The position numbers and the translations under genes were made by a program. The notes under the pieces were generated by a model. The model ran no database searches. It saw only the letters and a program-made list of their open reading frames with translations, and was not told the origin of the DNA. Shown piece by piece: positions 60,067 to 64,000 of a stretch of DNA of 64,000 nucleotides. The stretch's first letter is position 1; the number at the start of each line of letters is the position of its first letter. The stretch comes from UBA9926 sp038131595 (GTDB lineage Bacteria > Pseudomonadota > Gammaproteobacteria > Pseudomonadales > Azotimanducaceae): contig JAYPPR010000008.1 of NCBI GenBank assembly GCA_038131595.1, positions 1,798,001 to 1,862,000 of the forward strand. The letters run 5' to 3'.

Positions 60067-60080
60067 GACTGGTCTGTCCT

Positions 60081-61742
60081 CTATACGATTTGTCCGCGCG
60101 CAACGCCGGAGTACCCCTTCGATTGCGAGTAAGCGACTTCACCGCCAACAAGCACGTGCTTGATGCCAATTGCGTCGCGGGTGTATCGATAGCCATCCCC
60201 TGGGACATCCTGTACATAGTATTCGTCACCCCGTGCGATGCTGTCGGCATCGAAGATGGTGAGATCCGCAATCATTCCTTCTTTGATGGTGCCTCTATCC
60301 TTAATGCCCCATATGTCAGCCGGTGCCTGGGTGATTTTATGAACGGCCTCCGAAATAGTGATTTGTGCATTGTCACGAACAAAACGAGAGAATAAATAAC
60401 CGGTATCGCCGTAAGTCGAGAAAGACAGGATATGTGCTCCTCCGTCGCTCGCGCCGATCATGACCTGCTCGTCCTTCAAAAGTGGTCCAACGATGTGGTC
60501 TAGGTTGTGACCCATGTCAGCCGCCAGAAAGTGTGCTTTTAAGTCTTCTTCGATCGAAAGATCGATCATAACCGCAAGCGGAGTCGTTCCGCGTTCGGCG
60601 GCTATGTCAGCCAGCGTCTTGCCTACCAGCGATTGGTTCCCAGCGTGCTCGACCCGTCGAAGGGTTAGTCCTGCCCAGAGAGGCATCAGTGGTTCGACCT
60701 CTTTTTCGAGTGCTGCGCGGGTGTCTGCATCTTTGAGCGAGGCCAAAATATCCTCAGGGGTCGAAAATCTCAGCAGCTGATACCAAGCAGGAAAGCGAAT
60801 GAAGAGCAGGCTTGGTACCTCTAGGCAGAAACTGATGTCGATGGGCCGCGTTTGGACTTGAGGCCAAACGATCGCGCCGCGCTCCCGCTGCGCGTGGATT
60901 CTGTCCATCACTTGCTGGACGCCGTCTTGGTTGTCTTGGTTAACAAAGAGCGGTGACAAAGTGGTCGTGATGGCATGCTTCATCGAGATGTCTGCTAACT
61001 GATCGACCCGTGCCAGTGTGAGATCGGTATCAAAAAACTCATGAACGACCTGGAGAATTTTTCCGTGTTGCCCCAGCACGGCGCAGAGTCGATCGAGCTC
61101 CTTCGTGTCGGCGTATCGGCTCGGAACAGGCTGTAATTGCTCGTCCATGTCGACAAAGCTGGTGGACAGGCCGATCGCACCGTGACCCAAGCAGGTCTCT
61201 AGCAGTTCGCAAATGGCGTCGAGCTCATCTTCTGTGGCGGCGCGCGTCATGGAATCGTCGCCCATGACCCATAGGCGGAGGAGGCTATGGCCGACCAAGG
61301 GCGCAACATTGATCGAGAGTTCTGCTGATATCCGTTCGATGTATTCTTCGAAGGTTTCCCAGTTCCATTCGACCCCTTCTTTGAATGCTTTAAAGGGCAT
61401 TTCTTCGATCTGGTTAAACATACCCACCAGTTTCATTCGATGCTCCGCTTTGAGCGGTGCCAACGAGAGCGAACAATTCCCTGGCACGATGGTGGTCACA
61501 CCATGTTCAAGCGCAGGCTTTGCCGCGCCGTCCCAGAGAAGTTGGGCGTCAAAGTGGGTGTGAGGGTCGATAAATCCTGGACTAACGATTAACCCTTTCG
61601 CATCGATGGTGGTTTGGGCATCGTCCTCTATGTCTCCAACCGCTACGATGCGATCGCCGATCAGTCCGATATCCGCGGTGAAAAGTGGGCCGCCGGTGCC
61701 GTCTGCAATTTGGCCTCGCTTAATAATCGTGTCATAGGTCAT
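60081..61742 (-). CDS. Amidohydrolase family protein (N-acyl-D-amino-acid deacylase-like)
   Basis: 553 residues of the amidohydrolase superfamily, D-aminoacylase branch: MTYDTIIKRGQIADGTGGP, the metal motif PGFIDPHTHFDAQLLWD, GHSLLR, and SDGGAHI near the end with the last metal Asp. Members hydrolyse N-acyl D-amino acids or similar amides, but many of this group in marine bacteria have no tested substrate. First gene of the four-gene leftward operon; the promoter lies in the 390 bases upstream. Confidence 0.88.
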   Translation of the reverse strand: MTYDTIIKRGQIADGTGGPLFTADIGLIGDRIVAVGDIEDDAQTTIDAKGLIVSPGFIDPHTHFDAQLLWDGAAKPALEHGVTTIVPGNCSLSLAPLKAEHRMKLVGMFNQIEEMPFKAFKEGVEWNWETFEEYIERISAELSINVAPLVGHSLLRLWVMGDDSMTRAATEDELDAICELLETCLGHGAIGLSTSFVDMDEQLQPVPSRYADTKELDRLCAVLGQHGKILQVVHEFFDTDLTLARVDQLADISMKHAITTTLSPLFVNQDNQDGVQQVMDRIHAQRERGAIVWPQVQTRPIDISFCLEVPSLLFIRFPAWYQLLRFSTPEDILASLKDADTRAALEKEVEPLMPLWAGLTLRRVEHAGNQSLVGKTLADIAAERGTTPLAVMIDLSIEEDLKAHFLAADMGHNLDHIVGPLLKDEQVMIGASDGGAHILSFSTYGDTGYLFSRFVRDNAQITISEAVHKITQAPADIWGIKDRGTIKEGMIADLTIFDADSIARGDEYYVQDVPGDGYRYTRDAIGIKHVLVGGEVAYSQSKGYSGVARGQIV

Positions 61743-62131
61743 GGTATGGCAACTCCTTCATTTTGTGCGTACTGATCGATGCTGAACTCGTTCACAGTAT
61801 GGTGTCGATGCAGAACGATGACATGTTTGACTCACCCCGCCTCTCGGCGCTTCGTAGCCAGTTCCAGGCGAACTGCTAGCAAATATAAGCTAACGGCAAG
61901 CTGACTGCCTTCTGCTGTGGTGATGAAAAGATAGGCAAGGTTTCTAGCCAAATCAACTACCGAAGAATCAATCTGGGGGCTGTTTTCAAAGCCATGGTTG
62001 TCTCTTAATTTCCCTACGGCCTGACGGAGTTCTCGCCTTGAAGTGAAGGTTAGTTGTTAATGCGCACAATGTTTCACTTGGGAGCTGAATGGCCGATTAG
62101 TAAATGCCAATTGCGTTAAGGCGAAAGCCTA
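61743..62131. other. Promoter region of the amidohydrolase operon, no gene seen
   Basis: About 390 bases between the amidohydrolase start and the stop of the small gene at 62132. No frame above 20 codons with a ribosome site on either strand. It is AT-richer than its surroundings in the middle (61890-62000) and must carry the operon promoter. Confidence 0.5.
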
Positions 62132-62401
62132 CTATTGGTGTGCAGCTTGAATGGCATCGCGCACGAGCTGCCATGTCGTGCCGATGAGGTCCTCTACTTG
62201 ACCGGCGCCGGTTAGATCCATCAAGTGTGCGCAGCTCGTTGGGTCGAGTGGTACGACCGTTTGTCCGCCTGTGGGGTAGGTAAGTGTGATGAGTAGTTCC
62301 GCATGTCCCTCATGGGCGGCGCCCAACTGGACGCCAGATATCACTGCTTCTTGGTTGGTCACGGAGCGCCTATTGGGTTCAATCGATGTTGCCGAGCCCA
62401 T
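62132..62401 (-). CDS. Small conserved-looking protein, 89 residues, unrecognised
   Basis: ATG 62401 lies seven bases after the stop of the previous small gene, and the ribosome site is weak, so translation is probably coupled. The product has a well-formed beta/alpha pattern (AELLITLTYPTGGQTVVPLDPTSCAHLMDLTGA... split here for length at VVPLD) and ends in a helix LIGTTWQLVRDAIQAAHQ, without signal or membrane segment. I do not recognise a family. Located upstream of the amidohydrolase operon on the same strand. Confidence 0.62.
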   Translation of the reverse strand: MGSATSIEPNRRSVTNQEAVISGVQLGAAHEGHAELLITLTYPTGGQTVVPLDPTSCAHLMDLTGAGQVEDLIGTTWQLVRDAIQAAHQ

Positions 62402-62408
62402 CGCTCAG

Positions 62409-62636
62409 TCAAGGCTTCGCGAGCGGCGGCTCAAGAAATACGATGTCGCTCGGGAGAATTGGATTGGCGGGACTACCGTCAGGCTTTGGAGCGATGCGGC
62501 GGGCAAAAATATGGAGATTCCAGCTTTGCAACTGACTGATGGCCTGCTCTGAATCCTTGCCGGGCAAATGAACCTCAGCGATGGTTGCCCAGGTATCTCC
62601 GGGCGCAGGGTGAATGGATTGCCGTAGTGTGTCCAT
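62409..62636 (-). CDS. Small protein, 75 residues, unrecognised
   Basis: I start at ATG 62636, which has AAGGA eight bases upstream; the frame is open to 62789 but the upstream part looks non-coding. The product contains WATIAEVHLPGKDSEQAISQL and a Pro-rich end (PANPILPSDIVFLEPPLAKP), suggesting a single small alpha/beta domain. No family recognised. Forms a two-gene unit with the next small gene. Confidence 0.55.
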   Translation of the reverse strand: MDTLRQSIHPAPGDTWATIAEVHLPGKDSEQAISQLQSWNLHIFARRIAPKPDGSPANPILPSDIVFLEPPLAKP

Positions 62637-62876
62637 AGAGAAATCCTTGGCTGAAATTCCTGTCCTTGCGTCGAGAAAGATAACGCACTTCGCTGAACCG
62701 GCGCTAGGGGTGCATGCTCGCGGAGCGTGCGCCTTAAGCGAGGGCATGATCACTTTCTTAATCGATGCAAAGCATAGGCCTTGTATCAATCAGTAGGTAG
62801 TAGTTGAGGTTAGATCCGTAAATGCAAGCCGTAACACAAAGCCCAAGGACAAGACCGCTCCCGCTGAACTGAGACC

Positions 62877-63629
62877 TCAGATTGGCTCACCGCCTATCCA
62901 AAGTGTGGTCGCGCGTGCAATCAGGTCGCCGGTCTCGTCAAAGAGCGCAGCTCCAGCGAAATGCTTTTTCCCTTGAACGGCGATAGTCCAAGCGGACACG
63001 ATGAGGGTTGCGCCTGCTTTGGGTAAAGTGAGGATTTCCGCACACATTCTGCCCATCAACCCCGTTCGGATGGATGCATTCATAAAAGCAAATTGGGCGG
63101 GGCAATCCATAGCTGTCCATAAGAATGACGCAGGTACTTTGCCGTCGACGCCCCATGCCTCTTTGGTTTTCCAAAGCGCGGCGACATGACCTTGGTCAAG
63201 GGGTGCCGGGTAGACGTGCAGCCCGTCTTCGGCTTCGACCCCGCAACAAAAACAGATCGGGTGAAATCCTTTTTGGTTGGGCAGCAGCGGGTTGATGTCT
63301 GGGGTAAACGCGAGTGATGAGGGCATCGCTGCCTCGATTCGGGCAGGGTCGGGACAGGGTGGTACAGTGAAATCAACAAACGGAGAGTCGATGAGACGAC
63401 ACTCTGCAATTAGGGTCTCACCATCGAAAACATCGACCCCCAGCGTTTCGTTAGAACCCTTTTTTACGGTCATCGTTCTATCAAGGGGAATCGGGGAGCG
63501 AAGGGTGATTTCAGGCGACTGGCCAGGTTGATGCGGCAGCAGCTCGGCAAAGACACCGCTGACATAGCCGCCATTACCTGATTGTGGGGGCCCTCTAAAC
63601 CGACTTGGGATAACCACTGTGTCCTGCAT
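62877..63629 (-). CDS. Double-hotdog thioesterase-like protein
   Basis: 250 residues that look like two hotdog halves: an N-terminal half with GNGGYVSGVFAELL and IPLDRTMTVKKGSNETLGVDVFDG, and a C-terminal half with ASFLWTAMDCPAQFAFMN and GKKHFAGAALFDETGDLIARATTLWI. Between them is a FCCG motif (HPICFCCGVEAEDGLHVYP), a Cys pattern seen in PaaI-like hotdog proteins. It may hydrolyse or bind acyl-CoAs. It is divergent from the MOSC gene with 47 bases between starts. Confidence 0.75.
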   Translation of the reverse strand: MQDTVVIPSRFRGPPQSGNGGYVSGVFAELLPHQPGQSPEITLRSPIPLDRTMTVKKGSNETLGVDVFDGETLIAECRLIDSPFVDFTVPPCPDPARIEAAMPSSLAFTPDINPLLPNQKGFHPICFCCGVEAEDGLHVYPAPLDQGHVAALWKTKEAWGVDGKVPASFLWTAMDCPAQFAFMNASIRTGLMGRMCAEILTLPKAGATLIVSAWTIAVQGKKHFAGAALFDETGDLIARATTLWIGGEPI

Positions 63630-63676
63630 GGTGTATGGCCCTATACTCAGAGAAAGATGAAAAGTAGGTGCGCGCG

Positions 63677-64000
63677 ATGGCTTCGATACATTCGATTTAT
63701 TATTACCCGATTAAGGGCTGTCGTGCGGTCAAGATCGCGGCGTCGGATGTTACCACAGGCGGTTTAGTAGGCGATCGTCAGTGGGTGCTCGTTAATCAGG
63801 ATGGGATCGTCAATCAAAAAAAACTGCCGACGTTGCGATTCCTCGATATAGCGCTAGAGCAGGACCGTATGACCTTGAGCCTGAAGGGTGCAGGGAGCGT
63901 CCAGGCTGATTTTGCCGATTCTGAAATGAGCGGAGATGTCGTCAGTATCGGCAGGCAGGTCGCCTGTGAGCACGCGGCTGAACCGGTCAATCGATGGTTG
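63677..64000 (+). CDS. MOSC N-terminal beta-barrel domain protein, cut by window edge
   Basis: 108 codons are visible from ATG 63677 to the right edge. The opening IHSIYYYPIKGCRAVKIAASDVTTGGLVGDRQWVLVNQDG is the N-terminal beta-barrel of MOSC proteins of the mARC/YcbX type (given here as a motif around residues 4-43). Full-length relatives carry the Moco-binding MOSC domain and sometimes a ferredoxin domain, and reduce N-hydroxylated compounds. The C-terminus lies outside the window. Confidence 0.85.
   Translation, partial: MASIHSIYYYPIKGCRAVKIAASDVTTGGLVGDRQWVLVNQDGIVNQKKLPTLRFLDIALEQDRMTLSLKGAGSVQADFADSEMSGDVVSIGRQVACEHAAEPVNRWL

Overview
The window is a piece of a gammaproteobacterial chromosome of moderate GC content, most likely from a free-living marine heterotroph. 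Evidence: a backbone ordered almost as in Pseudomonas (arsC / yihY / tlpA-like / proS ... fmdB-aspS-yebC-ruvC-ruvA-ruvB-tolQ-tolR-tolA-tolB-pal-cpoB-queE-queC, tRNA-Lys, nadA-bepA-tusA-like-perM-dapA-bamC-MBL), a textbook gammaproteobacterial LexA box, and accessory genes common in marine oligotrophs (type-2 racemase/acyl-CoA synthetase operon, DUF4212/SSS symporter, kynureninase, HiPIP, P450). The species assignment is inference; no rRNA, IS element, prophage or CRISPR array was seen.

Layout. 1-1.8 kb: minus-strand cluster of an esterase, miaE and a glycosyltransferase cut by the window edge, joined by one-base TGATG overlaps. 1.9-6.2 kb: plus-strand operon of alpha-methylacyl-CoA racemase, propionyl-CoA-synthetase-like ligase, YdfG-like 3-hydroxyacid dehydrogenase and an ABM-domain protein. 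6.5-33.6 kb: conserved housekeeping backbone (DNA repair, translation, Tol-Pal envelope system, queuosine, NAD, lysine/peptidoglycan precursor, Bam complex). ybgC, normally just before tolQ, is absent, as are the usual neighbours bcp and purC. 33.6-39 kb: an SOS box driving an unrecognised 49-codon ORF, ogt, a Tat/lipoprotein type-B esterase, a cysteine-less CnoX-like chaperedoxin and rmuC. 39.4-43.6 kb: two-part sodium symporter followed by a glutamine-synthetase-like ligase and a class I glutaminase. 43.7-50 kb: phosphohexomutase, P450, metY and selO. 50.4-63.6 kb: a catabolic region with a ThDP enzyme, luciferase-like flavin enzyme, SDR, kynurenine formamidase and kynureninase, HiPIP, a four-gene operon (amidohydrolase, alpha/beta hydrolase, FAD oxygenase-like, TauD dioxygenase), two small unknown genes and a double-hotdog protein. 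The right edge cuts a MOSC-domain gene.

The strongest unexplained signal is not a gene. At least six intergenic junctions carry arrays of 14-19 bp tandem repeats. Their periods differ, but their units share one core, roughly GATAAAGAGCCTTCAGC or its reverse complement. The biggest arrays are a 19-bp array just upstream of nadA and a 17-bp array between selO and the ThDP gene. They carry the same 15-base core on opposite strands, so plus-strand transcripts of the two would be complementary. The second notable signal is the SOS-controlled small ORF beside ogt.
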